Both the position numbers and the translations under genes were made by a program. Shown one piece after another: positions 16,465-25,516 of a stretch of 64,000 bases of DNA. Under the pieces are notes generated by a model. The model was not told the DNA's origin, did no database searches, and saw nothing but the letters and a program-made list of their open reading frames with translations. Each line of letters starts with the position of its first letter. Within the stretch, counting starts at the first letter, position 1. The stretch is from Paludisphaera rhizosphaerae (GTDB lineage Bacteria; Planctomycetota; Planctomycetia; Isosphaerales; Isosphaeraceae): positions 186,001 to 250,000 of the forward strand of contig NZ_JAALCR010000001.1 in assembly GCF_011065895.1 (NCBI RefSeq), in the 5' to 3' direction.

Positions 16465-19400
16465 GTGCGCGAGCACGACCAACCCAGACGTCGCATGCTG
16501 TTCCGCGTGCGCTTGGGGTTCATCCTAGCGGCCTCGCTCTGCGGCCTTGTCGCCGCGGCCGAGGATCCGCGCGCAGCCCTCGCCGGTCTCGTCGAGCCGA
16601 TCGAACTGGTGGCCGCCCGCGCCGTCGTCTGGGACGACCCTGACGGCCGTTGGGTCGTGCTGACCGGCAAGGCTTCCGCCGTTCAGGCGGGTCGCGGCGC
16701 CGCGGCGGAGAACCTGGTGGTTCGGATCACCACTCACAAGGCCGACGGCGGCACGATCTTCCAGACGGAACTCTACCCTGAGGGCGAGGTGCGCGCTCCG
16801 AAGTCCGGCGAGGAGCCGCGCGCCATCCTTCGTACGACCACGGACGTCAAAGTGAAGTCCATGGTCGATCGAGTCAAGTCGCCCCCGCGCGAGCTGGCTG
16901 CGCTGCTGGAACGCGCTGGCTTTCCGGCTGCGGTCCCGGCGGTGAACGATCCTCCCGGCCCCTTGCCGCGCGAGGTGATCGAGGCCCAGGCGGTCGTCCC
17001 AGCGCCTGCTCGTCACGATCCCGAGGTCAAGCCTGCGCAAGGCTTTGATCCGCAGGAACCCCCGTCGATCGAGCTGCCCCCGATCGACGCAACACCTGAG
17101 GTTCAGGTCCCCAATCTGGATCGAGATTTCGACCCCGCTCCGGAGCCGGAAATGCTCCCGGCTCCCCTGCCTGGCGACGTCGACGATCCGTTGGAGACTC
17201 CCGGGCTCGCCCCCCTGCCCGGCTTCAACGACAACGAGCCCGCGCCCCCGCTTCGGCCCGATCAACCTCGAGTCGCACCCGGCGCGGCCACGCCTGGGTT
17301 CCGCGGCCCGGTGCTGCCCGGTTCGGAAAAGCGCAGCACCCTGATCTCCCCGCGCAGTGCTCGACCGTTGGATGTGAAGGAGTTCCGCAACGAAGGGACG
17401 CACACGATCATCGTCCGCGGCGGCGTGCAGGTGGTCTCCGAGATCCCCGGCCAGGGCACGGTCGACATATCCGCTGAGAGCGCCGTCATCTGGCGGCATC
17501 CCGACCCGAAGAAGGACGACGTCGTCGGTCCCCAGGGCGAGCGGATCGAGGACCCGGCTCAGCCGATGGAGATCTACCTGGAGGGGAACGTTATTCTCCG
17601 ACAGGATGAGAACCAATGGGCCGGCCGAGCCGATCAGAGGACCTTCCGCGCCGACAAGCTCTACTACGATTTCGTGACCGAGCGGATCATGGCCGTGCAG
17701 GGCCAGGTGGACGTCTTCGCCCCCAATCTCATCTCGCCGATGAAGTTGAAGGCGCCGCGACTGGAGCAGTTCCGACCGGTCGTCGTCGGCCCCGACGGTC
17801 AGTATGTGCTGGGCAAGGATCCGGAGATCCGCGCCGACCGGACGGTGTCGACCGGCAGCCGGTTTCCCAACCCTGCCTACAAGATCTATAACCGGTCGAT
17901 CACGCTGACCCGACAGGCGACCAGGGCCACCGACCCGAACAGCGGCAAGCCGATGGCCGGGGACCCTCAAGAGCAGGTCTGGCGTTATGACGCTCGGACC
18001 AACCTCTTCTTCATGGGCCCCATCCCCATCTTCTACTGGCCGCGGTTCGTCGGTGAGACAGACGACCTTGACCCGCCGCTTCGAATGATCGGCTTCCGGA
18101 CCAACAACTACTTCGGCCAGCAGCTTCTCACCGACTGGAACGGCTTCAAGCTGTTCGGTATCAAACGGCCCAGCCAGATCGACAACTGGAACGTCGACAT
18201 CGACTACCTCAGCGCCCGGACCAAGACCTTCCCGGCGCTGGGCAGCGAACTCGGCTGGTACGGGGCCGACCTGATCAGCGACCTCCGCGACCCCTATCGT
18301 CGCGACCGCTTTACCAGCAACACCTTCACGAAGGACTACTTCGGCTACTTCGACATCTGGGGTCTTCAGGACAAGGGGATCGACGTCCTGGGCTCCGGGC
18401 CGGCGATCGTCACCAACGGCCCCCCGGGCGCAGGGAGCGTCGGCTACCAGCGGTCGGGCGTGCCCGCGTTCCAGGACATCCGCGGCCGGTTCAACATCCG
18501 CCACATGCAGCGGTTCATCCCCGACGACGAGGATCACCCGTTCGAGGATCTCCGGCTCCAGACCGAAGTCGCCTACACCTCCGACCGCCACTTCCTCGAA
18601 GAGTATTACAAACGGCTCTTCGACGCCGGTATGGATCAGGAGACGCTGGTTTTCGGCCAGTGGCAGCGGAACAACTGGGCGATGAGCCTCCAGACCGAGG
18701 CCAACCTTCAGGACTTCCTCACCGACACCCAGTGGCTTCCCAAGTTCGACTACTACCGCCTTGGCGACACGTTCCTCGGCGACCGGCTGGTCTACTTCAA
18801 TCACACGGGGGTCGACTACGCCAACACGCACACCGACATCATGGTGAACAACCATAACTTGTTCCCCTTGAAGGTCGGCAGCTCTGACCTGGCGTTCATC
18901 CCGTTCGACCCGATCTCGAACACCAGCGGCGTATTTTCGGCCGGCCGCGGCTACACGAACCACGAGGTGGATCTGCCGCTGAACTTCGGCGACGTCCTCC
19001 GGGTCGTCCCCTATCTCCAGGGGCAGGCCACGGGCTGGACCGACCAGATCGGCGGCGGCTACTTCAACCAGTTGAGCACCGGGGCCCAGGGAAGACTCTG
19101 GGGGGCGGCCGGCGTCCACGCCGAGACGACCATGTGGAAGGTCTACTCGGGCGTCGACAGCGAGCTGTTCAACATCCACGGCCTGAACAACAAGGTCAGC
19201 TTCTTCGGCGACTATCGGACGGCCTATTCGACGGTCCAGTTGAACAACCTGGCGATCCAGGACGACCTCGACGACAACACGTACGAGTACGTCAGGCGCT
19301 ATTTCGCGATCACCCTCTGGAACAACGGCCTGCTGCCGTACAACTACGACCCCCGGCACCTGATCCTGCGCCGAACGCTCTCGCCGATCTCAGGGCCGAA

Positions 19401-20076
19401 CGACGTCCAGGCGTCGATCGAAACCCTCAATTTCGGCGTTCACCAGCGGCTCCAGACCAAGCGAGGGCCCGAAGGAAAGCGGCGGATCGTCGACTGGATG
19501 ACGCTCGACGCCTCGACGACCTACTTCCCCAACGCCCAGCGCGACAACATGGGCAAGCCCTGGGGACAGACGATGTACAACTACCAGTGGTTCCTGGGAG
19601 ACCGAACCAGTATCATCTCGACCGGGTGGTTCGAGTACTGGAACCTCATCGGCAGCACGCCCCAGGACAACTACCTGGTCAACACGTTTAACCCGAAGGG
19701 GCTGAACTTCATTACCACGGGCGTCATGCTGTCACGCCCCCCTCGCGGAAGCGTTTACATCGGCTACAGCGTCATCAACTCGGGGATGATCGAGACCTCG
19801 GCCCTGAACGTATCGATGAGCTACTGGCTGAGCCCCAAGTGGTATGGGACCTTCTCGAACTCCTACGACTTCGGCAACAAGGTGCCTCTGGGCTCGATGT
19901 TCTCGTTCACCCGAATCGGCGCCGACTACCTGACGTCGATCGGCCTGTCGGTGGACCCGCAGCGGCAAAGCTATATGTTCGCGTTCCAGATCTCGCCGCG
20001 GCTCGCGCCGACGCTCCGGCTCGGGTCGGGGACGGGTTTGAACCAGTTCGACTCGCGGCTGGCGCCGGTCCAGTAA
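16465..20076 (+). CDS. LptD/OstA-like outer membrane protein
   Basis: A 1203-residue exported protein that looks like the planctomycete counterpart of LptD/OstA, the outer-membrane translocon that inserts lipopolysaccharide. A signal peptide (RRRMLFRVRLGFILAASLCGLVAAA) leads. Residues about 30-145 and 305-415 have OstA-type beta-jellyroll features, for example EIYLEGNVILRQ and FRADKLYYDFVTERIMAVQG. A proline-rich linker of about 130 residues separates these blocks. The last 700 residues are rich in alternating aromatic strands (FGYFDIWGL, YFNHTGVDYA, YIGYSVINSGMIETSALNVSMSY), as in a beta barrel. GTG start with GGGAGG. The assignment is by architecture and motif feel, not alignment; a different barrel protein with OstA-like domains remains possible. 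Confidence 0.72.
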   Translation: MREHDQPRRRMLFRVRLGFILAASLCGLVAAAEDPRAALAGLVEPIELVAARAVVWDDPDGRWVVLTGKASAVQAGRGAAAENLVVRITTHKADGGTIFQTELYPEGEVRAPKSGEEPRAILRTTTDVKVKSMVDRVKSPPRELAALLERAGFPAAVPAVNDPPGPLPREVIEAQAVVPAPARHDPEVKPAQGFDPQEPPSIELPPIDATPEVQVPNLDRDFDPAPEPEMLPAPLPGDVDDPLETPGLAPLPGFNDNEPAPPLRPDQPRVAPGAATPGFRGPVLPGSEKRSTLISPRSARPLDVKEFRNEGTHTIIVRGGVQVVSEIPGQGTVDISAESAVIWRHPDPKKDDVVGPQGERIEDPAQPMEIYLEGNVILRQDENQWAGRADQRTFRADKLYYDFVTERIMAVQGQVDVFAPNLISPMKLKAPRLEQFRPVVVGPDGQYVLGKDPEIRADRTVSTGSRFPNPAYKIYNRSITLTRQATRATDPNSGKPMAGDPQEQVWRYDARTNLFFMGPIPIFYWPRFVGETDDLDPPLRMIGFRTNNYFGQQLLTDWNGFKLFGIKRPSQIDNWNVDIDYLSARTKTFPALGSELGWYGADLISDLRDPYRRDRFTSNTFTKDYFGYFDIWGLQDKGIDVLGSGPAIVTNGPPGAGSVGYQRSGVPAFQDIRGRFNIRHMQRFIPDDEDHPFEDLRLQTEVAYTSDRHFLEEYYKRLFDAGMDQETLVFGQWQRNNWAMSLQTEANLQDFLTDTQWLPKFDYYRLGDTFLGDRLVYFNHTGVDYANTHTDIMVNNHNLFPLKVGSSDLAFIPFDPISNTSGVFSAGRGYTNHEVDLPLNFGDVLRVVPYLQGQATGWTDQIGGGYFNQLSTGAQGRLWGAAGVHAETTMWKVYSGVDSELFNIHGLNNKVSFFGDYRTAYSTVQLNNLAIQDDLDDNTYEYVRRYFAITLWNNGLLPYNYDPRHLILRRTLSPISGPNDVQASIETLNFGVHQRLQTKRGPEGKRRIVDWMTLDASTTYFPNAQRDNMGKPWGQTMYNYQWFLGDRTSIISTGWFEYWNLIGSTPQDNYLVNTFNPKGLNFITTGVMLSRPPRGSVYIGYSVINSGMIETSALNVSMSYWLSPKWYGTFSNSYDFGNKVPLGSMFSFTRIGADYLTSIGLSVDPQRQSYMFAFQISPRLAPTLRLGSGTGLNQFDSRLAPVQ

Positions 20077-20107
20077 GGTCCGACGCCCTTCCGCCGGCCA
20101 GCCGAGG

Positions 20108-20653
20108 ATGAGGCGAGCAGCCGTCAAAGCCATGCCCGAACCGATCTCGAAGGACCGAACCACCCTCGCGGAGGGCTCCGAGTCGCAGACTTCGGAGACT
20201 CGCGGCCTGTTGCCCGTGCCCGAGTTCGACGAGAAGCGACTGCAGCTCCAGCTTGAGGACGCCCCAGGAGTCTCCTCGCAGGCCGACCGCCGCGGCACCA
20301 AGGGCAAGCTCACCGCGGGCTTCCGCGGCCTCAAGGAGGCGATCCGCGGCGACTCCAGCTTCTACGCTCACGCCTATCGAGGCGTGATGATCGTCATCAT
20401 CGCCGCCGTTCTTCAGGTGAACGTCTGGAGCTGGTGCCTGTTGATCCTCGGCGGCGCCATGGTCTTGCTCGCCGAACTTTGCCACAGCGCGGTCGACACC
20501 CTCGCCCGTGCGATCGGCGATCCCGATGAGCCCCGCCTCACCATCGCCCGAGAGATCGCCGCCGCCGGAGTCCTCGTCGTGGCCTTCACTTCAGGGGCCG
20601 TGACGACGCTTGTGCTGACGACCCAACTCATCCAACTCTTCGGATGGCGTTGA
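20108..20653 (+). CDS. DgkA-family diacylglycerol/undecaprenol kinase
   Basis: Small membrane kinase of the DgkA family, phosphorylating diacylglycerol or undecaprenol. The 181-residue protein has a soluble N-terminal part of about 75 residues, then GFRGLKEAIRGDSSFYAHAY, the amphipathic lead of the family, followed by three hydrophobic helices. The central LLAELCHSAVDTLARAIGD matches the family catalytic stretch (AE.xNTAIExxvD), with the essential Glu kept though the Asn is replaced by His. Undecaprenol kinase activity would fit the envelope genes nearby, but specificity cannot be read. An internal ATG at 20132 could be the true start. Confidence 0.82.
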   Translation: MRRAAVKAMPEPISKDRTTLAEGSESQTSETRGLLPVPEFDEKRLQLQLEDAPGVSSQADRRGTKGKLTAGFRGLKEAIRGDSSFYAHAYRGVMIVIIAAVLQVNVWSWCLLILGGAMVLLAELCHSAVDTLARAIGDPDEPRLTIAREIAAAGVLVVAFTSGAVTTLVLTTQLIQLFGWR

Positions 20654-20748
20654 TGAAAAATTGCTTGCACTGTTGAATCGACGCTGGGACGGATGCAGGA
20701 TGGGGGCTGCACTCTTGCTCCCGCCTGTCTCTCCCCAGGGTTGAGTCC

Positions 20749-22218
20749 ATGCGTAGGTTCAGCTTCGGCGACGCCGTTGATCGCAAGGTCGTTGTGATCG
20801 ATGTGCAGGGTAAGACGTTGACCGTCGTCCGCATGAATCCCGACGGCTCCAGCAATCGTCAGGAGAAGTCTCTTCCCACGGACGCCGCTGCTGAGGCCGC
20901 TTCGGACAAACTCGCCCAGGAACTGACGTCACGGGGTTACGTCGAGCACGGCGCGAAGGCCGCCCCCTCCCGAGTCGCGGCCGCACCGGCGGTCTCGAAG
21001 GCTCAGGCCGCCTCGCCCAAAAAGCCGAAGCCACCAGTCGAGGAGCCTCCTCCGCCCAGCCTCTTCGATGACCTGGAGGCGGAGGACGTCGAGTCATCGT
21101 CGCCGCCCATGGCTCGACTGGCTCCCATGCCCAGCCCTGAGGCTTCCGTCTCGCCGCCGAAGAAGAAAAAGAAGAAGTCGGGGAAGAAACGGGGAGCGAC
21201 CACGGGCAACCCGGATGCGCTGGATAAACGAGTGATCGCAGCCGTCGCGGCGGTCGGTCTTCTACTCGTCGGCGGCGCGGGGTACATGCTCTACGACGTC
21301 TTTCTGAAGCCTCCCTCGATCGTCGGCATCTGGAAGGGGTCGATGGTTGAGCACGAAATCAGCCGGTCGATGAGCTATACGGCCTACGCACTGACGCTCG
21401 ACGCAGCCAAGAACGCCACGTTCTCGATCGGCGACGGCATGTCCGCGTCCGGCACCTATTCCGTTAAGGGGAACCGCCTGTTCCTGAAACTCAAGGACGA
21501 GGACGGCGAGGAGATCGATCAGGAATTCAAAATCAACCTCGGACGATCCTCGCTTGCTCTGATCGAGCCGGCGTCCAACAAGCTACTGGTCGATCTCGTT
21601 CGTCAGTTCGAACAGCCTGCCTCGCCCGTCGCCGCGGCGAAATCGAAAGCGGCTGCAGCGAAAGCGCTCGTCGACGATGGGGATCGGACCGTCAACCCCG
21701 AGGCCGACAAGGCCCTGGCCTCTGTGGAGTTGGGTGCGAAAGACGGCGCGTTCCGGCTTCGCCACCCGCCCGGTTGGACCGTGCAGACCGGGGGCAAGGC
21801 CGACAACACGTATTCGTACATCCTGCTAGATAAGGGGGCGGCGAAGATCACCGTCTATGCCGACATCACGGGCGCTCTTGTCTCAGGCGCCGATTCCGCA
21901 AATCCCGGCGACTTCCCCGAGGGGAGCGAGTTCGCCCCCATCCAGAAGGCCCACGAGCACTACGCCAAGTCGGCCGGCGACGACTTGAGCGGCTACCAGG
22001 AGAGCAAGCCCGAGGTCTTCAAGGACTTCGGTTTCGGCGAGGGCCGGTTGTCCGTCTTCACGGCTTCCGCCGGGATGTTCAGCGGCAAGCTGAAGGGCTA
22101 CCACGTCACGGGACTTACGCGCGATCGGCGGATCTCGTTGCTCGCCTACGGCCCCGAGGCGGATTTCGCCAAGCTCCGGCCGACGTTTCTCGCCGTGGCT
22201 CGCAGTCTGGCGAGATGA
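20749..22218 (+). CDS. Membrane-anchored protein with N-terminal WGR-like domain
   Basis: A 489-residue protein of unknown function. Residues 1-67 resemble a bacterial WGR domain: MRRFSFGDAVDRKVVVIDVQ at the start and AASDKLAQELTSRGYVE at the end follow its pattern, but the WGR triplet is not kept (VVRMNPDG instead). A Pro/Ala/Lys linker with KKKKKK at 138-143 leads to one transmembrane helix (about 161-183). The outer part starts PPSIVGIWKGSMVE, like lipocalin-type domains, continues through a Lys/Ala-rich linker, and ends in a domain with FRLRHPPGWTVQTGG and ITVYADITGAL. The topology would place the WGR-like part in the cytoplasm. It is followed convergently by the Hsp70 gene 18 bp away. 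Confidence 0.78.
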   Translation: MRRFSFGDAVDRKVVVIDVQGKTLTVVRMNPDGSSNRQEKSLPTDAAAEAASDKLAQELTSRGYVEHGAKAAPSRVAAAPAVSKAQAASPKKPKPPVEEPPPPSLFDDLEAEDVESSSPPMARLAPMPSPEASVSPPKKKKKKSGKKRGATTGNPDALDKRVIAAVAAVGLLLVGGAGYMLYDVFLKPPSIVGIWKGSMVEHEISRSMSYTAYALTLDAAKNATFSIGDGMSASGTYSVKGNRLFLKLKDEDGEEIDQEFKINLGRSSLALIEPASNKLLVDLVRQFEQPASPVAAAKSKAAAAKALVDDGDRTVNPEADKALASVELGAKDGAFRLRHPPGWTVQTGGKADNTYSYILLDKGAAKITVYADITGALVSGADSANPGDFPEGSEFAPIQKAHEHYAKSAGDDLSGYQESKPEVFKDFGFGEGRLSVFTASAGMFSGKLKGYHVTGLTRDRRISLLAYGPEADFAKLRPTFLAVARSLAR

Positions 22219-22236
22219 GGAGCACGAGCGTCGCGA

Positions 22237-24051
22237 TCAATCCTCGCCCGGCTCGCGGACGTTGAACTCCAGCTTCCAGCGGCGGTCGTCGCGGGTGCTG
22301 AGGCACGAAAGCTGGAGCGTCCCGACCTCGTCGACGTGCGAATGAAGCCGGACGGGGACTGTGGCTCCTTCGGAATCGCCCTCGACAGGGAGAGCGGTTT
22401 CCAGCGGGGCGAGTTCCTGGATCTCCTCCGGATTCCAGCGTTCGACGACCGCGCCGATGGGATCGTCGCGGCGGGTTGTGGAGCTGAGGAACCGGAAGAC
22501 GGCCGGCTCGCCGACGACCAGGCCCAAATCGGCGGCGGGGACGTCGGCCTGGGTCCCCTCCTCCATCCCCATCGGGACGATGCAAAGGGCCTTCACGGCC
22601 GGGGCCACGCCCGGCACCGCCGGCGCGGAGGTCTCCAGACCGACGTAGTACGAACGCGCCACGCCGCCCCGGATCCTCACACCTCGTCCCCGGCGGACCT
22701 GTCCGTAGTAGGCGGCCCCGCGCGCCACGGCCAGATCGAGGTCGTTGGAATGCAGTTCGGGAACCGTGCGGCCGGCCCAGCTGGACAGGACGTCCAGGAC
22801 ACGCTGACGAAGGACGTCGGCCTTGAATACGCCGCCGTTGAAGAGGACGGCCGAGGGATGGATCATCGTCCCTTCAGCGTGCAGCGAGCCCGCCTGGCGG
22901 TTGAGGAAACGGGCGAGGTGCCGGGTGATGGCGGGATCGGCCGCGTAGGGGAGGCCAATCTCCGTCAGGCCCACGCGACGCCCCTTCGCCGGCTGGTCAG
23001 TCGGTTCGCAGATCGGCAGGAAGCCGTCGACGAGGACGTTCGTCAGGGTGTCACGGTCAAGCTCGGCCTTGATCGAGCCGCCGATGACCTTCGACCCACG
23101 GCCGAGGATCGAAACTGGGGCCGACTTCTTCTTGGGGTCGGCGAAGAGGGCTTCCTTGGCGGCCCGGCAGGCGTGATTCAGCGCCACGCGTTGGGCGGAG
23201 TCGAGCCCGTCCATTCCCTGGGGGAGAGTGCCGGCGACTGCATACGCCAGCGCGAGGTCCATGTTGTCGCCGCCGAGCAGGATGTGCTCGCCGACGGCGA
23301 GCCGCGAGAGCGCCAGGTCGCCGCCCTCCTCGGTGACGGCGATCAGGGTGAAGTCGGTGGTGCCGCCGCCGACGTCGCAGACCAGGACCACGTCGCCGAC
23401 CTTCACCTGCTTCCGCCAGCGGTCGCCCGCCTCGGCGAGCCAGGCGTAGAAGGCGGCCTGGGGCTCTTCGAGGAGCGTGACCCCCGTCAGCCCGGCCTTG
23501 GCGGCAGCCTCGACGGTCAACTCGCGGGCGACGGCGTCGAAGGAGGCGGGGACCGTTAACAGGATCTCCTGAGACTCCAGGCGGTCGCCGGCGGCCTGGC
23601 CGAGACTGGCGTTCCAGGCATCCCGGAGATGTTCCAAATAGGCGGCCGACGCCTCCACGGGGGAGACCTTCGCGACCTCTGGGGGAGCCGTCCAGGGAAG
23701 TATGCCGGCGCGGCGGTCGACGCCCGCGTGCGAGAGCCAGCTCTTGGCCGAGCTGACGAGCCGACCGGGCGACTTGGCCCCGTGGTCCCGAGCGAAGACG
23801 CCGACGGCCCGGTCGGCGTCCTTCTTCCAGGGGAGATCGAGCGCGCCGGCGGGAAACTCCTTCGGCGCAGCGAGGTAAAGGAACGAGGGGAGCAGCGGCC
23901 GGGGAGAGACGTCGTTGAGGCCGACGACCTGGGGGAGGGCGAGCTGTTCAATCGGCGCGGTCGCCTTGGGGTCGTCGCCGGCGGCGGCCTCGGCGTAGGC
24001 CAGGGAGCTGTTGGTGGTCCCCAGGTCCACGCCCACGACGTATCGCGACAT
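22237..24051 (-). CDS. Hsp70-family protein, short form, partner of DUF2760
   Basis: A 604-residue DnaK-like ATPase. MSRYVVGVDLGTTNSSLAYA is phosphate loop 1, and VVLVCDVGGGTTDFTLIAV is loop 2. The actin-like fold continues to GVFKADVLRQRVLDVLS (the adenosine motif region), and the protein ends with a beta-rich C-terminal part (LQLSCLSTRDDRRWKLEFNV). It lacks the DUF3731 extension of the paralogue at 1-2158. A DUF2760 gene lies 41 bp upstream on the same strand, the arrangement known for this Hsp70 subgroup, so the two are probably co-transcribed and work together. The client process is not known for the family. Confidence 0.92.
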   Translation of the reverse strand: MSRYVVGVDLGTTNSSLAYAEAAAGDDPKATAPIEQLALPQVVGLNDVSPRPLLPSFLYLAAPKEFPAGALDLPWKKDADRAVGVFARDHGAKSPGRLVSSAKSWLSHAGVDRRAGILPWTAPPEVAKVSPVEASAAYLEHLRDAWNASLGQAAGDRLESQEILLTVPASFDAVARELTVEAAAKAGLTGVTLLEEPQAAFYAWLAEAGDRWRKQVKVGDVVLVCDVGGGTTDFTLIAVTEEGGDLALSRLAVGEHILLGGDNMDLALAYAVAGTLPQGMDGLDSAQRVALNHACRAAKEALFADPKKKSAPVSILGRGSKVIGGSIKAELDRDTLTNVLVDGFLPICEPTDQPAKGRRVGLTEIGLPYAADPAITRHLARFLNRQAGSLHAEGTMIHPSAVLFNGGVFKADVLRQRVLDVLSSWAGRTVPELHSNDLDLAVARGAAYYGQVRRGRGVRIRGGVARSYYVGLETSAPAVPGVAPAVKALCIVPMGMEEGTQADVPAADLGLVVGEPAVFRFLSSTTRRDDPIGAVVERWNPEEIQELAPLETALPVEGDSEGATVPVRLHSHVDEVGTLQLSCLSTRDDRRWKLEFNVREPGED

Positions 24052-24092
24052 GCTTCAGGCTCTCCTCGAAGGGCCGTCGCCGGCCGATTGGC

Positions 24093-24569
24093 TCAGGGGA
24101 TCTCGACCTCGGCCGGGGAGAGGACGGAGGAATCGTCGCGGGCGACCGGAAGGGCCGGCAGGTGGACCGACCGAACCCGCCAGCCGTGATGCTTCAGGAC
24201 TCCGAGGAACGGCGGCCGGCCGTCGATGTTGCCGATCAGCCGAACGGCGGCTGGATCGAAATCGGCCGGAACGCGGACCTGGGACTCCTCGGGGCCTTCG
24301 AGGATCGGCTCGATAGTCAGGTAGTCGTGGAGGGTTTTACGGCATCCGCGATGGATGTCGCGAACGGCGGCGCCGATCTGGGAGTCGGAATAGGCGTCGA
24401 TGTCCTCCTCCAGGAAGTCCACCAGCCGGCCGTCGCGCTGAAGGACCGCTAGAATCCGGAGATCCGGGCCGGTGGGCTTGTCCGAGTAGAGGGGTTTAAC
24501 CCGGGCCGCGAAGTCGGGGTCCGTCAGGATCCGCCAGAAGGTCCGGAGCGACAGCCAGAAGCGGTTCAA
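24093..24569 (-). CDS. DUF2760 protein
   Basis: A 158-residue protein of DUF2760, a family regularly encoded beside Hsp70-like genes. I start it at TTG 24569 (NRFWLSLRTFWRILTDPDFA), because family members begin with this tryptophan-rich helix and an AGGGA site lies upstream; an ATG 27 codons further up would add unrelated sequence. Conserved-looking parts are LRILAVLQRDGRLVDFLEED, IHRGCRKTLHDYLTIEPI and LIGNIDGRPPFLGVLKHHGW. The function is unknown, but genetic linkage suggests it is a cofactor or client adaptor for the Hsp70 proteins. It probably leads the transcript that continues into the Hsp70 gene. Confidence 0.86.
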   Translation of the reverse strand: MNRFWLSLRTFWRILTDPDFAARVKPLYSDKPTGPDLRILAVLQRDGRLVDFLEEDIDAYSDSQIGAAVRDIHRGCRKTLHDYLTIEPILEGPEESQVRVPADFDPAAVRLIGNIDGRPPFLGVLKHHGWRVRSVHLPALPVARDDSSVLSPAEVEIP

Positions 24570-24853
24570 GCGTATTCCCTCGCGATCACGTGAGGTCGGC
24601 GTCGGACGACGACCGACGGAGTCGATCGATCTTAACATCCAGCCGGCCATGAGAAAACGTTCCGTCAGGGGACTCCTCGAATATCATGGGCACCACGAAT
24701 TGCAGCCTGGGAAAAACGTGCGGTAAGATGGAGTGCACCTCCGGCGCATCATTTCGGATGAACCCCGGACCGGCTGAAGGCGGCCCGGTCGTCGTCGGGT
24801 GATTCGAGACGGGAGCAGAGTGGGGTCGTGTCGCCCAGGGAGTCGTCGTTGTT

Positions 24854-25216
24854 ATGAGCACTTTCAGCACGCGTGACGAATCCGGAGTCTTGATCGTCAC
24901 CTTCAACGATCCCTCCGGGCTCAACGACTTCCGAAACACCCCCCTGCGCGACGCCCTTTTCGAACTGGTTCAGGATCGTGAAGAGCCCCGCGCGGCTCTC
25001 AACATGGCGAACGTGGACTACCTTTCCAGCTCAGGCGTGGCGATCCTCGTCGGCCTCAAGCGCCGGGTGGAGACCCGAGGCGGGAAGGTGGCGCTCTACA
25101 AACTGCAGCCCGCCGTACGCGATTTGCTGCATGTGATGAAGCTCGATCGGTATTTCGCCATCCTCGACGATGAGGACGCCGCCCTCTCCGAGCTTCGCCC
25201 CGCTCCTTCGGTCTAA
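24854..25216 (+). CDS. STAS-domain anti-sigma factor antagonist-like protein
   Basis: A single STAS domain of 120 residues. The core strand and helix MANVDYLSSSGVAILVGLKR carries the serine pair where anti-sigma-factor kinases phosphorylate SpoIIAA-type proteins. A glycine-rich turn and KLQPAVRDLLHVMKLDRYF follow as in the family. Such proteins take part in partner switching that controls sigma factors or enzymes. No serine kinase or phosphatase of that pathway is encoded nearby, so its partner lies elsewhere. It is divergent from the DUF2760 gene across about 280 bp. Confidence 0.88.
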   Translation: MSTFSTRDESGVLIVTFNDPSGLNDFRNTPLRDALFELVQDREEPRAALNMANVDYLSSSGVAILVGLKRRVETRGGKVALYKLQPAVRDLLHVMKLDRYFAILDDEDAALSELRPAPSV

Positions 25217-25516
25217 TCGTCTTCTCCGTTCTCCTCGATTCCCTCGTCCCCCAAGACTCCCCATAGTGCCGCGTCGCATGAAGTCGACATGCGGCGGTCG
25301 CCGAACAAGAGAGGCGTAAGCGATTCGCGCTGGAGCGACCGGAGCCCGCGCCTGGGGCCATGTCAAGGCGAGGGAGTCCGCAGTTCGGGGCGGCTCGTGC
25401 ATCTGTCCGACTTGGCCGGATGACCAACCGATTCACGGAGGGTGGCCCGCCGAACTGGTCCTTGGTCTTGCACCGAGGTCCGCTGGCGACCGGGCTGCTG
25501 GGGAAGGGAGTCTTCC
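25217..25516. other. Intergenic region before the large exported protein
   Basis: No protein-like frame or RNA gene is apparent. A nine-pair hairpin (CGTCGCATG paired with CATGCGGCG, 25272-25296) lies 55 bases after the STAS stop; it has no T-tract, so its role as terminator is doubtful. A strong ribosome site GGGAAGGGAG occupies 25501-25510, six bases before the chosen ATG. Confidence 0.45.

Noticed and set aside
16525-19359. 944-codon open minus-strand frame
   Set aside because: Antisense of the LptD-like gene; valine/glycine/aspartate-rich composition is typical of reverse reading in high-GC DNA.
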